Shown here: positions 33,631 through 42,046 of the stretch, one piece after another
Position numbering within the stretch: the first letter of the stretch is position 1
Layout of the letters: each line of letters opens with the position of its first letter
Source: Porphyromonadaceae bacterium
Lineage (GTDB): Bacteria > Bacteroidota > Bacteroidia > Bacteroidales > Porphyromonadaceae
Direction: 5' to 3'
NCBI GenBank assembly: GCA_030528555.1
Contig: JAUMYQ010000012.1
Location: 1 to 48,351, forward strand
DNA: 48,351 bases
The notes under the pieces: generated by a model
What the model saw: the letters and a program-made list of their open reading frames with translations, nothing else
The model's database searches: none
What the model was told of the DNA's origin: nothing
Program-made: the position numbers and the translations under genes

Positions 33631-33854
33631 ATGAGTTGACGAATTTCCCAGAAACCCTCGCAAAGAACCCCATTATCTTGTCTCTTCGTGCACCGAAAAT
33701 AGAGCACATCAGAGGCAATAGATGCCCGTTTATCCTGAGACGAAGCAAGGGTGAATGCATCAAAACCGCTCCATTAGCCCTGCAATTTGCCCCTCGAAGT
33801 AGGATATTCTTATTTAACTGTAATAAAGGTGATTAACCTGTTTCCTGAAGAGTG

Positions 33855-33954
33855 CGAAAAATCTTCGGGAACTTTCGAAAAAAACTTCCCGAACTTTTTA
33901 GAAAAAGTTCGGGAACTCCGACAAAAAAGTTCGGGAACTTTTTGTGAAAAGATG
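33855..33954 (+). repeat. Dispersed palindromic repeat, copy 3
   Basis: Third copy of the repeat found at 9442-9541 and 19721-19820, in the same orientation as copy 2. Perfect 14-bp inner arms at 33886-33899 and 33902-33915 with a 2-bp spacer. Similarity with copy 2 extends to TGTGCCGATTTT at 34029-34040. Confidence 0.85.
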
Positions 33955-34317
33955 GAGTGGGTCTTTAACCTCTTCGGATTAAGTGAATTATGGGGATTTG
34001 GGCCTTCTGGTTAGACTTGGGGATGGTATGTGCCGATTTTCACTACCTCAGGCGGTGACTTTCAGGCTGCTGTTTCCGAAAAGTATATCATGCTTTACAC
34101 AAAAGGCTACGGAGCATGGGCACTCATGGGGCGAGTTTATATGCTTTGCTTTTGAGTTCAAAGAGATGTGTGGGCGTTCCCTCCTCCAAAGCTTGGTGCG
34201 CATGTGCATCATTGTTTGGCTAAGTATGGCATTCTGAGGCGAAGAGCCCTACCCCTATCGCCTCTCTTGAGGTATAGTATGTGTAGTAGAGGGTATAGAC
34301 TTCTCTTGGTTGGAGAG
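33955..34317. other. Intergenic downstream of priA
   Basis: About 360 bp with the extended flank of repeat copy 3 (to about 34040). The rest shows no coding frame, promoter pair or strong hairpin, and I see no clear terminator for priA. Confidence 0.4.
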
Positions 34318-36813
34318 TTACAAAGGGTCTATGTCGAATAGGATGCGTACTCGAGAGCTTTCTGGCATCGAGGAGCGAAGCTGATTTAGTGCAGTCGAGA
34401 AGGCTATTCTCTCGGCAGGGAATGCCTCATGATAGGGCCGGCGGCAGGTGATTTGGCGCAAGTATTGGTTGTCTATCTTAGTTACAGATAGGTTTTGGGA
34501 CGATGATACTCGGCCTGGTAGGAGCTGTCTCAAGATCTGAGCGAGATGTATGGCTGTACGCTCCACAAGTGCTTCGTCGAAGGCCCTGAGTTTGATGTAG
34601 GTTAGTCGGCAGAATGGGGGGAAGAGGTTCAGCTCCTCTCGGCGCTCGGCTAGCTGTCCCTTGATGAATGTGCGGTAATCGCCACGCTCTAAGCTAAGCA
34701 GGAAGGGGTGCTCGTCTTGCCTGGTTTGGATGCACATCTGGATGTCTCCCTGCCCCCCAAGGCGGAGCTGTAACTGGCGTAATAGCTGATAGGCGCGCTC
34801 TTGAGCTCGAAAGTCGGGGAAGCCGATCATGGCATCGAGATTAATCACACCTACCAATCCAATACGCTCCCACACGGGTTGCCCTTTGATGAGCTGGGTG
34901 CCAACGATGATGTCCACATCGTCTGCCTCGAGTCGTGCCTCGAGCTCGGCTAACTGTCGCCGTGATTGCAGGCTATCGCTGTCGATACGCAATACGCGTC
35001 TCTCGGGGAATAGCCCCTGCACCTCTTCCTCTACTCGCTCTACGCCGTGACCTATAAGGCTTAGGGCTGGGATACGTCCCCATGGTTTCTCCACCTCGTG
35101 CTCGCCACAGCTAGGGCAGGAGGTTGGGCGAGGCTGCTCGTAGGCGCAGTAGTGACAGTGCATACTCCGTCTTTGGCTGTGATAGGTAAGGCTAACGGAG
35201 CAGTGAGGGCAGGGGATGCGCTCCTTACAGTGCCAGCAGTAGATGCACGGAGCATAGCCTCGCCTATTCTGTAAGAGTAGTACACGCTGCCCACGAGCTA
35301 GGGTTTGTTCTATTTGCTCTCGGAGTGTCCAGCTGACACTCTGTCCGTAAGGCAGTCGTCCTGCGGACTGTTCGCTATCTAGATTGATGATGTTTATAGG
35401 CACGCTGAAGCTGGGCTGCTCAGGCTCCGAGACGGTAAGTAGCTCATACTTGTGGCGTAGCGTATTGAAGAGGGCTTCGGCCGAAGGGGTCTCGGAGGTT
35501 AGCAGCACTTGAACCCCTCGAGTATGACCTAGCCAAAGAGCTACATCTCGAGCGTGATAGAGTGGTGCCGTGAATTGTTGCTTATACAGATACTCTTGCT
35601 CTTCGTCTACGATGATTAGCCCAAGGTGGCGTAGAGGGAGCAGGACGGCAGCCCTCGTGCCAACGATGACGCAAGGTTGTGAGCTGCGAGCAAGGCTCAG
35701 GTACAGCTCCGAGCGTAGATGCTCGCCCAGCAAACTATGGTAAGCCCATGCCTTGCCCTCAGCGATCGCCTGCACACGCTGCAGAAAGTCGTTACTAGCT
35801 GCTCCTACAGTAGGTGTGGGGGTAAGGAGTAGCACCTGCCGCCCCTCACTCAGCACACGCTTTATTTGCCCCAAGATATAAGCCTCACGGCTGTCGCTGC
35901 GTCGAGTGTAGAGTAGTCCTACTGGGCTACTGAAGGAAGCTTGGGGTACAACCTCAAGAGCTTGCATAGGGGGTAGAGCTGAGCTAAGTCGAGGCTCCTC
36001 TCGCTCCTCTTGCCGAAGGATGCCCCGCCCCTCCAGCTGGCGCAGCAGGTTTTGTCTACGGCTATCGCCCTGAGTGAGGGTCGCTCTCTTGACCATCCCT
36101 CCTAGCCCCTCTGCACTATCCGACAGCTGCTCCACAAGCTCGTAGAGTAACTCGAGTTGCTTGGGCGCACGGTGAAGGAGCTGTTCGGCACGTCTTAGGC
36201 CAGCTTCGTCCCCAAACTCGTCCGCTATACCTATATATGTAGTGCGCTTGGGTCGGTAACGCTCCGTAAGTCGCTCCTCGGTGTAGATTGCTCCCCGAGC
36301 AATGAGCTGAGTGATAGCCGCAGGGCAACCTCTGCCTAGCCTTAGCCTTAGCTGCCCCATCGTGAGCCGACCGCACTCCTCAGCGGCTAGAGCCTCTAGT
36401 ACAGCCAGCTCCGTATGGCTATGCGTTCCCTTGGCAAGGTAGTCGCCATCGAGCATTACCTCGGTTTGGCTCTCGGGAAGCAGCCCTCCCGGCAGGGCGG
36501 CACGCATCACTTGTCCGAGGGAGCATTGGTAGTAATGAGCCAGAAACTCCCATAGCTGGAGGGTCGAGGCATCGATGAGTGGTTCATCGTCCAGTGCGCT
36601 CTCGATGGTCTTGACCTTGGTGGGGCTAATACTTTCGGGGAGCGCACTCGTGAGGCTATGCACGATGCCTGTGTAGAACCGCTTAGGCCCGAGGGGAGCG
36701 ATCACCCTCATCCCCGGGCGCACTACCGCCTCCCCGAGCAGTGATGGCTCGGGGAGGCGGTAGTGATACAGCTCGGACAAGGCGAGCGGTAGGATGAGCG
36801 TGGCGTAGATCAT
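34318..36813 (-). CDS. priA: PriA-like replication restart protein with degenerate helicase motifs
   Basis: PriA recognises stalled forks and reloads the replicative helicase. The 831-residue protein is full length. The N-terminal DNA-binding domain is typical, and the zinc module is intact with its CxxC pairs (CWHC, CPHC, CHYC, CPSC; residues about 526-570). The helicase motifs are not: Walker A, normally GxTxSGKTE, reads YTRRSDSREAY (302-312), lacking the Gly-Lys-Thr; motif II DEEH reads DEEQ (403-406); motif VI QVxGRAGR reads QLQLRLGG (680-687). ATPase activity therefore seems lost. The start codon follows the miaB stop directly. The reading frame is undamaged, so it is not a pseudogene by frame. 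Identity is confident; catalytic loss is inferred. Confidence 0.88.
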   Translation of the reverse strand: MIYATLILPLALSELYHYRLPEPSLLGEAVVRPGMRVIAPLGPKRFYTGIVHSLTSALPESISPTKVKTIESALDDEPLIDASTLQLWEFLAHYYQCSLGQVMRAALPGGLLPESQTEVMLDGDYLAKGTHSHTELAVLEALAAEECGRLTMGQLRLRLGRGCPAAITQLIARGAIYTEERLTERYRPKRTTYIGIADEFGDEAGLRRAEQLLHRAPKQLELLYELVEQLSDSAEGLGGMVKRATLTQGDSRRQNLLRQLEGRGILRQEEREEPRLSSALPPMQALEVVPQASFSSPVGLLYTRRSDSREAYILGQIKRVLSEGRQVLLLTPTPTVGAASNDFLQRVQAIAEGKAWAYHSLLGEHLRSELYLSLARSSQPCVIVGTRAAVLLPLRHLGLIIVDEEQEYLYKQQFTAPLYHARDVALWLGHTRGVQVLLTSETPSAEALFNTLRHKYELLTVSEPEQPSFSVPINIINLDSEQSAGRLPYGQSVSWTLREQIEQTLARGQRVLLLQNRRGYAPCIYCWHCKERIPCPHCSVSLTYHSQRRSMHCHYCAYEQPRPTSCPSCGEHEVEKPWGRIPALSLIGHGVERVEEEVQGLFPERRVLRIDSDSLQSRRQLAELEARLEADDVDIIVGTQLIKGQPVWERIGLVGVINLDAMIGFPDFRAQERAYQLLRQLQLRLGGQGDIQMCIQTRQDEHPFLLSLERGDYRTFIKGQLAERREELNLFPPFCRLTYIKLRAFDEALVERTAIHLAQILRQLLPGRVSSSQNLSVTKIDNQYLRQITCRRPYHEAFPAERIAFSTALNQLRSSMPESSRVRILFDIDPL

Positions 36814-38214
36814 TTAGTCTTCCTTGGGTGCCCAGCCCTCGGCTGGGCGTAGAGGCTTGCCGATAAGGGTAGCGGAGGTTGCACTCTCGATGATTACCTG
36901 CACGTATTGCCCTACTCGGTAGCCCTGCTTGTCGAAGACGACTACCTTATTCTGCTGCGTCCGTCCAAAGAGATGCTCACGGCTGCGCTTGCTGAAGCCC
37001 TCGACCAACACCTCGACAGTTCTACCCACATCGGCAAGATTGCTCTCGAGGGAAAGTTTGTTTTGTAGATCTATCATCTCCGAGAGGCGGCGCACCTTGA
37101 CCTCTTCTGGTACATTATCCTCGAGATGCTTGGCAGCATAAGTGCCTGGCCGTTCGCTGTATTTAAACATGAAGGACGAGTCGTAGCGTACCTCTCTCAT
37201 CAGGGAGAGTGTCTCGTGGAAGTCTTCTTCCGTCTCGTCATGGAAGCCACAGAAGAGATCACTGCTGATGGCGCAGTCTGGCATCACTGCTCGGATGGCC
37301 TCTACCCGATTGAGGTACCACTCCCTCGTGTAGCCTCGCTTCATAAATTTGAGGATGCGGTTGCTACCGCTCTGGGCCGGGAAATGGATATGGCGACAAA
37401 TGTTGGGATACTTCGCCATTGTGGCAATAGCTTTGTCGTCCATGTCCTTGGGATGGGGGGATGTGAAGCGGATGCGCATCTCAGGTACTGCCTCGGCTAC
37501 GGCACTAAGCAGATCACCGAAGTCGTAGATGCGCTCCCCACTATCGTAGCGGTAGGAATTGACGTTCTGCCCAAGGAGCGTCACCTCCCGATAGCCCTTG
37601 TCGGCCAGGTCCTTCACTTCGTTTAGAATACTGGCTATCTCTCGGCTACGCTCCCGACCTCGGGTGTAGGGGACGATGCAATAAGAGCAGAAGTTGTTGC
37701 AACCACGCATGATGGAGACGAAGCCTGAGATATGCACTCCGCTGAGCTTGAGTGGCATGACGTCTTTGTAGGTCTCTTGTGTGGAGAGCTCTACATTGAT
37801 AGCCTTCTCTCCTCGCTCCACTGCTCCGATGAGGTTCGGCAGGTCGAGATAGCTATCTGGGCCGACCACGAGGTCTACGCCGTGCTTGTCGATGAGCTCC
37901 TCGCGCACGCGCTCGGCCATACAGCCGAGTATACCAAGGATCATCTTGCGCTTGTGCTTGCGACGGATGGCATTGTAATACTCGATGCGAGCGATGACTC
38001 TCTGCTCGGCATTTTCACGTACCGAGCAGGTGTTGATAAGAACTGCGTCTGCCGTCTCGGCATGCTCGGTAAGGTAGAAGCCGTCCATCTGCATGATGCT
38101 GGCAACCACCTCGCTGTCGGCTACATTCATCTGGCAGCCGTAGGTCTCGATGAAGAGACTTCTCTCTACTTTGGACAGGTCGGATTTAGAGTCCGATGTC
38201 GGATTTGAGTTCAT
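36814..38214 (-). CDS. miaB: tRNA-2-methylthio-N6-dimethylallyladenosine synthase
   Basis: Radical SAM methylthiotransferase that converts i6A37 to ms2i6A37 in tRNAs reading UNN codons. The N-terminal domain holds the three Cys of the auxiliary 4Fe-4S cluster (TYGCQMN, NTCSVRE, ILGCMAE), and the radical SAM motif is RGCNNFCSYCIVPYTRGRE. The C-terminal TRAM domain (VEVLVEGFSKRSREHLFGRT) binds tRNA. The length of 466 residues is normal. It forms a two-gene operon with priA, whose start codon abuts the miaB stop. No clear promoter was found upstream. Confidence 0.95.
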   Translation of the reverse strand: MNSNPTSDSKSDLSKVERSLFIETYGCQMNVADSEVVASIMQMDGFYLTEHAETADAVLINTCSVRENAEQRVIARIEYYNAIRRKHKRKMILGILGCMAERVREELIDKHGVDLVVGPDSYLDLPNLIGAVERGEKAINVELSTQETYKDVMPLKLSGVHISGFVSIMRGCNNFCSYCIVPYTRGRERSREIASILNEVKDLADKGYREVTLLGQNVNSYRYDSGERIYDFGDLLSAVAEAVPEMRIRFTSPHPKDMDDKAIATMAKYPNICRHIHFPAQSGSNRILKFMKRGYTREWYLNRVEAIRAVMPDCAISSDLFCGFHDETEEDFHETLSLMREVRYDSSFMFKYSERPGTYAAKHLEDNVPEEVKVRRLSEMIDLQNKLSLESNLADVGRTVEVLVEGFSKRSREHLFGRTQQNKVVVFDKQGYRVGQYVQVIIESATSATLIGKPLRPAEGWAPKED

Positions 38215-38615
38215 AAATTAAATTATTATATACTATTTCTCTAAAGTTGCTTGTGGGAATGAAAAGAACTACCTACATTTGCTATTGGAAAATGTAAGAT
38301 TTTTCATAGTTAAGGTTTTGGTTAAATGGGTTGGAGTAAGCTGGGAAGCTTGCTCCACTTTTTTTGTCCTACCATTGCCTTAGCCAATGTGCCCAGTTTT
38401 AGTCTATTATCTATACGTTTAGTCACTCGTTATTTTCTGGAAAGTCTAGTGAGATTCACACGAATTTGCCTAATTTTGACCGCGTAAAAGTAGCGAAAGT
38501 TTGTGTATCACTTGGTCGGAGTGGTGGATGCCATCTCAGAGCCGAGGGTAGTCCTCTACCCTTAGAGCCGAAGACTAGGCAGTGCGATTACGTATATCTA
38601 AATAATCATAGTATT
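38215..38615. other. Divergent intergenic region between miaB and the CoA-transferase gene
   Basis: About 400 bp. On the plus strand TAATTTTG (38471-38478) is a possible -7 element, giving a leader of about 130 nt for the CoA-transferase. In that leader AGGGTAG (38545-38551) pairs with CTACCCT (38556-38562) around a four-base loop, flanked on both sides by the direct repeat AGAGCCGA (38539-38546 and 38564-38571). An in-frame ATG at 38466 precedes the CoA-transferase but its 50 codons look untranslated. No promoter for miaB is clear. Confidence 0.45.
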
Positions 38616-40112
38616 ATGGCTTTGAAGTTTATCACAGCAGAAGAGGCAGCTGCCGTAGTGCAGCACAACGACAATGTGGGCTTTAGCGGCTTTACGCCTG
38701 CAGGTTGTCCCAAGGTTGTTACCGAGGCCCTGGCTAGGCGTGCCGAGGCGGAGCATGCTGCAGGCAGAGAGTTTAAGATCGGTATGTTCACAGGTGCCAG
38801 CACAGGCCCACATTTGGACGGCTCTCTCGCCAGAGCAGGGGCGGTGAAGTTCCGCACGCCTTATCAGTCTAACAAGGATATGCGTAATGCGATCAACGCA
38901 GCGGACGCACCCTACTTCGATATGCACCTCTCGATGCTTGCCCAGGAGATACGCTATGGTTTCCTTGGACCAGTGGATGTCGCCATTGTAGAGGCGGCCG
39001 ATGTGACGGAGGATGGTGAGATCGTTCCCACAAGCGGTGTGGGCATCCTGCCTACAATCTGCCGTATGGCTGAGAAGATCATCATCGAGCTCAATGATCG
39101 TCATCCCAAGGAAATCCGCGGTATGCACGACCTCTGTGAGCCACTCGACCCACCCCACCGCATGGACCTTGGCATCAATAAGCCAGACGACCGAGTGGGG
39201 CTCCCCTATGTGAAAGTGGACCCTCGGAAGATTGTGGGCGTAGTGCGCACGAGCGAGCCAAACGATGAGAGCGAGTTTGCTCCTCTGGACGATGTTACCA
39301 GGGCAATTGGAGACAATGTGGCGAAGTTTCTCGTCAGTGAAATAGAGGCTGGTCGCATCCCTGCAGAGTTCCTTCCCCTACAGAGCGGTGTGGGCAATGT
39401 GGCTAATGCCGTACTTGGTGCTCTGGGTGACAACCCCAGCATCCCAGCCTTCAATGTCTATACGGAGGTCATCCAAGACGCTGTAATCGGCTTGATGAAA
39501 AAAGGGCGCGTTAAGTTCGCCAGTGGATGCTCACTCTCTGTGAGCCGTCCTGTGATTCAGGACATTTATGCAAACCTCGATTTCTTCAAGGATAAGCTGC
39601 TGCTGCGTCCGCAGGAGTACTCCAACAATCCCGAGGTCGTACGCCGCTTGGGTATCATTACTATCAATACAGCCCTGGAGGCAGACATCTTTGGTAATGT
39701 GAACTCGACGCATGTCAACGGCACGAGGATGATGAACGGCCTCGGTGGCTCGGGCGACTTTACTCGTAGCGGATATCTCTCCATCTTCACCACGCCCTCA
39801 ACGGCCAAAGATGGTAAGATAAGTGCCTTCGTCCCTATGGTATCGCATCATGACCACAGCGAGCACTCGGTCAAGATCATCGTCACCGAATATGGTGTGG
39901 CCGACCTGCGTGGCAAGAGCCCACGCCAACGTGCCGAGGAGATCATCGAGAAGTGTGTACATCCCGACTATCGTCCGCTACTGCGTGAGTACCTCGAGCT
40001 GGGTGTACCTGGGCAAACGCCTCAGTCCCTAGAGGCTTGCTTTGCCTTCCACAGGCAAATCGCTGAGACGGGCGACATGCGCCATACGGACTTCAGTAAG
40101 TATCGCAAGTAA
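38616..40112 (+). CDS. Succinyl-CoA:acetate CoA-transferase (acetyl-CoA hydrolase/transferase family)
   Basis: Transfers CoA between succinate or another acid and acetate, part of amino-acid fermentation to acetate, propionate and succinate. The 498-residue length and segments GFTPAGCPKVVTEALARR, SGVGNVANAVLGALGD and VYTEVIQDAV match the SCACT/AarC type; the catalytic Glu that forms the glutamyl-CoA intermediate is Glu284 in YTEVIQD. The C-terminal part contains GSGDFTRSGYLSIF and TEYGVADLRGKSPRQRA. I chose the start at 38616 (MALKFITAEEA) because the 50 residues encoded upstream are unlike the family. The acid specificity (succinate, propionate or butyrate) is not settled. Confidence 0.9.
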   Translation: MALKFITAEEAAAVVQHNDNVGFSGFTPAGCPKVVTEALARRAEAEHAAGREFKIGMFTGASTGPHLDGSLARAGAVKFRTPYQSNKDMRNAINAADAPYFDMHLSMLAQEIRYGFLGPVDVAIVEAADVTEDGEIVPTSGVGILPTICRMAEKIIIELNDRHPKEIRGMHDLCEPLDPPHRMDLGINKPDDRVGLPYVKVDPRKIVGVVRTSEPNDESEFAPLDDVTRAIGDNVAKFLVSEIEAGRIPAEFLPLQSGVGNVANAVLGALGDNPSIPAFNVYTEVIQDAVIGLMKKGRVKFASGCSLSVSRPVIQDIYANLDFFKDKLLLRPQEYSNNPEVVRRLGIITINTALEADIFGNVNSTHVNGTRMMNGLGGSGDFTRSGYLSIFTTPSTAKDGKISAFVPMVSHHDHSEHSVKIIVTEYGVADLRGKSPRQRAEEIIEKCVHPDYRPLLREYLELGVPGQTPQSLEACFAFHRQIAETGDMRHTDFSKYRK

Positions 40113-40142
40113 ATTAGGCCGTTGGGCTAGCATTCATAAGAA

Positions 40143-40182
40143 GGGCTGCGTCAGAGAGCATCTGGCGCAGCCCTCTATCTTT
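40143..40182 (+). terminator. Terminator of the CoA-transferase gene
   Basis: GGGCTGCGTCAGA (40143-40155) pairs with TCTGGCGCAGCCC (40161-40173), one G-U pair, five-base loop, followed by TCTATCTTTG. Confidence 0.8.
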
Positions 40183-40316
40183 GTTGACCGTGCTCCTCTT
40201 ATCTCCATGACAAACCCTTATCGTTCCTGGGCAAATGGCTCGTTTCGTGTAGCTCTTAAGTTCTCTTCATGCAGTTTAAACACCTATTTGAGGTAGAGAG
40301 CAGGCCTCATTGGAAT

Positions 40317-40470
40317 GGACAGAAAGTTTGTTTCGAGCGGACCAAAAGTTTGCGTTGAGCGGATGAAAAACTTATTTCTTCAGGATGAATTCTTCAAATC
40401 GTGACGTGATTTGTATAAATCCAATCTGGATTTGTACAAACTAAGTTTTGATTTGTATAAATTCAACCTT
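40317..40470. repeat. Two adjoining short tandem repeat arrays (22 bp and 21 bp)
   Basis: Part one has three 22-bp units beginning GGA (40317-40338, 40339-40360, 40361-40382), sharing a GGACxxAAAGTTTG core, with a faded fourth at 40383. Part two has three 21-bp units beginning GATTTGTA (40408-40428, 40429-40449, 40450-40470). Each of these holds ATTTGTAYAAA, near-palindromic, with a perfect TTTGTACAAA in the middle unit. The array lies in a gap between convergent genes, so it is not upstream of either. The 40183-40316 stretch ahead of it shows nothing recognisable. Confidence 0.8.
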
Positions 40471-40548
40471 GGTTTTAAGTTTTTATCGGGACAGAGCTAT
40501 TTTTTGTCCGCGAAAACCTAAGTTTTCTTCCCAAGTACCAAGAGAAAG

Positions 40549-40572
40549 GGGAGCGGCTAATCAGCCGCTCCC
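40549..40572 (-). terminator. cls terminator
   Basis: GGGAGCGGCT (40549-40558) and AGCCGCTCCC (40563-40572) form a 10-bp stem with a four-base loop. On the minus strand CTTTCTCTT follows. Confidence 0.75.
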
Positions 40573-40594
40573 TCCTTGTCATTCGTAGAGGTCG

Positions 40595-42040
40595 CTACAT
40601 CGCAGGGGAGAAGAGGCGCATGACACTCTCGGCAAGCTTGCGCCTGCGGCTGCGTGCCTGCCAGCGCTCGGGCTCTACTCTGGTGCAACCTGCTTTGTCC
40701 TGCTCGAATAGCTCTTCTAGTTGTCGTCCAAGAGCCTCGCCGTAGACCACGCCCGTAATCTCGAAATTGTGCTCCAAGCTACGGAAATCCATGTTGGCCG
40801 AGCCGATGGCCGAGATGTTGCCATCTACGACAAGGAGCTTGGAGTGCAAGAAGCCCGCTTCGTAGAAATATACCTCGATGCCCGAGGAGAGCAACTCGTC
40901 TATATACGAGGCTGTGGCATGCGTAGCTGCCCAGCTATCTCCTCGCTTGGGTAGCATCAGCTCTACCCGTACGCCAGAGAGCGAGGCGATGATGAGGGCC
41001 ATTTGTAGCGCCTCGGTCGGCAAAAAGTAGGGAGTTTGGATGCAAATATGACGCTTTGCCTGAGCGACCATCGCGATCATGGCCTGCTCGATGCTGGTCC
41101 AGGGAGACATGGGCCCTCCGAGGACGAACTGCACGTAGCCGTAAGCAGGACGAGTGCTCGGATCGCGCTCTACAAAACACTGCTCCAAATTGAGTACTCT
41201 ACGGCTAACGCTATACCAGTCGAGCAAGAAAGCACTTTGTAGAGCCGCTACAGCATCACCCTCGATGCGGAAGTGGGTGTCTCGCCAAGCCCCGAGGTTA
41301 TTGCCCGAGCGGTATCGCTCGGCAAAGTTCATCCCCCCAACATAGCCAGTATGCCCATCTATAATGGCTACTTTTCTATGATTTCTATAGTTTACTGTAC
41401 TAGAGAGTAGCGGTATGGCCACTTTCATGAAGGGATAGATTTGCATCCCAGCGAGCTTCATCCGCTCCCAGCGATCGAGGCTCACGGAGTAGGAGCCTAG
41501 GTAGTCGTAGATGATGCGGACCTCCACACCCTGGGAGGCTTTGTAGGTTAGTAGCTCCTCCAGCTCATCGAGCAGGTCATCCTCGTCGAAGATATAGGCT
41601 TGCAAGTGAATGTGCTGCTTGGCCCAGGCAATGTCTTCCATGAGGCTAGCATACATGGCCTCGCCATGAGCGAAGACCTCTACGCTCTCGAGGCTGAGTA
41701 GAGGACTATCGGCCGAGTGCTCGAGTAGATTGATGAGCCGCTCCTGCTCATCGAGTAGCTGTACCTGAGAGCTTAGGTGACGTGGTATGGAGAGCTGCAG
41801 GGGGGCGCGCATCAGACGTTGGTAAAACTGCTTGCTCAGGCGAGAGAGGCGACGTTGGTCTTGTCCAAAAAGAATATAGGCCATTAGCCCAACAATGGGG
41901 ATGAATATCACGATAAGCACCCAGGCCGTAGCCTTGAGTGGGTTGCGGTTCTCACTCAGTACCGTGCCGATAACTCCAAGGATGGTAATTCCATACAGAG
42001 CTGTCAGGGTCATCCATATGCCCCAGTGGTTGGCCTCCAT
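40595..42040 (-). CDS. cls: Cardiolipin synthase
   Basis: Phospholipase D-superfamily membrane enzyme that condenses phosphatidylglycerol to cardiolipin. Two N-terminal membrane helices (ALYGITILGVIGTVL and ATAWVLIVIFIPIVGLMAYI) form the PLDNF domain. Two HKD motifs follow: NHRKVAIIDGHTGYVGGMNF (about residue 220) and HSKLLVVDGNISAIGSANMD (about 400). The length of 481 residues is normal. It lies 6 bp after the beta-helix lipoprotein gene and likely shares its transcript, with a terminator after it. Confidence 0.93.
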   Translation of the reverse strand: MEANHWGIWMTLTALYGITILGVIGTVLSENRNPLKATAWVLIVIFIPIVGLMAYILFGQDQRRLSRLSKQFYQRLMRAPLQLSIPRHLSSQVQLLDEQERLINLLEHSADSPLLSLESVEVFAHGEAMYASLMEDIAWAKQHIHLQAYIFDEDDLLDELEELLTYKASQGVEVRIIYDYLGSYSVSLDRWERMKLAGMQIYPFMKVAIPLLSSTVNYRNHRKVAIIDGHTGYVGGMNFAERYRSGNNLGAWRDTHFRIEGDAVAALQSAFLLDWYSVSRRVLNLEQCFVERDPSTRPAYGYVQFVLGGPMSPWTSIEQAMIAMVAQAKRHICIQTPYFLPTEALQMALIIASLSGVRVELMLPKRGDSWAATHATASYIDELLSSGIEVYFYEAGFLHSKLLVVDGNISAIGSANMDFRSLEHNFEITGVVYGEALGRQLEELFEQDKAGCTRVEPERWQARSRRRKLAESVMRLFSPAM

Positions 42041-42046
42041 GTCGTT

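Noticed and set aside
38466-38615. 50-codon N-terminal extension of the CoA-transferase
   Set aside because: The family begins at MALKFITAEEA, and the extension starts upstream of the likely -7 element at 38471.
40317-40470. CRISPR array
   Set aside because: The repeat units follow one another without unique spacers, differ from each other, and no cas gene is nearby.
40408-40470. Operator sites for cls or the CoA-transferase gene
   Set aside because: Both genes converge on the array, so it lies downstream of each.
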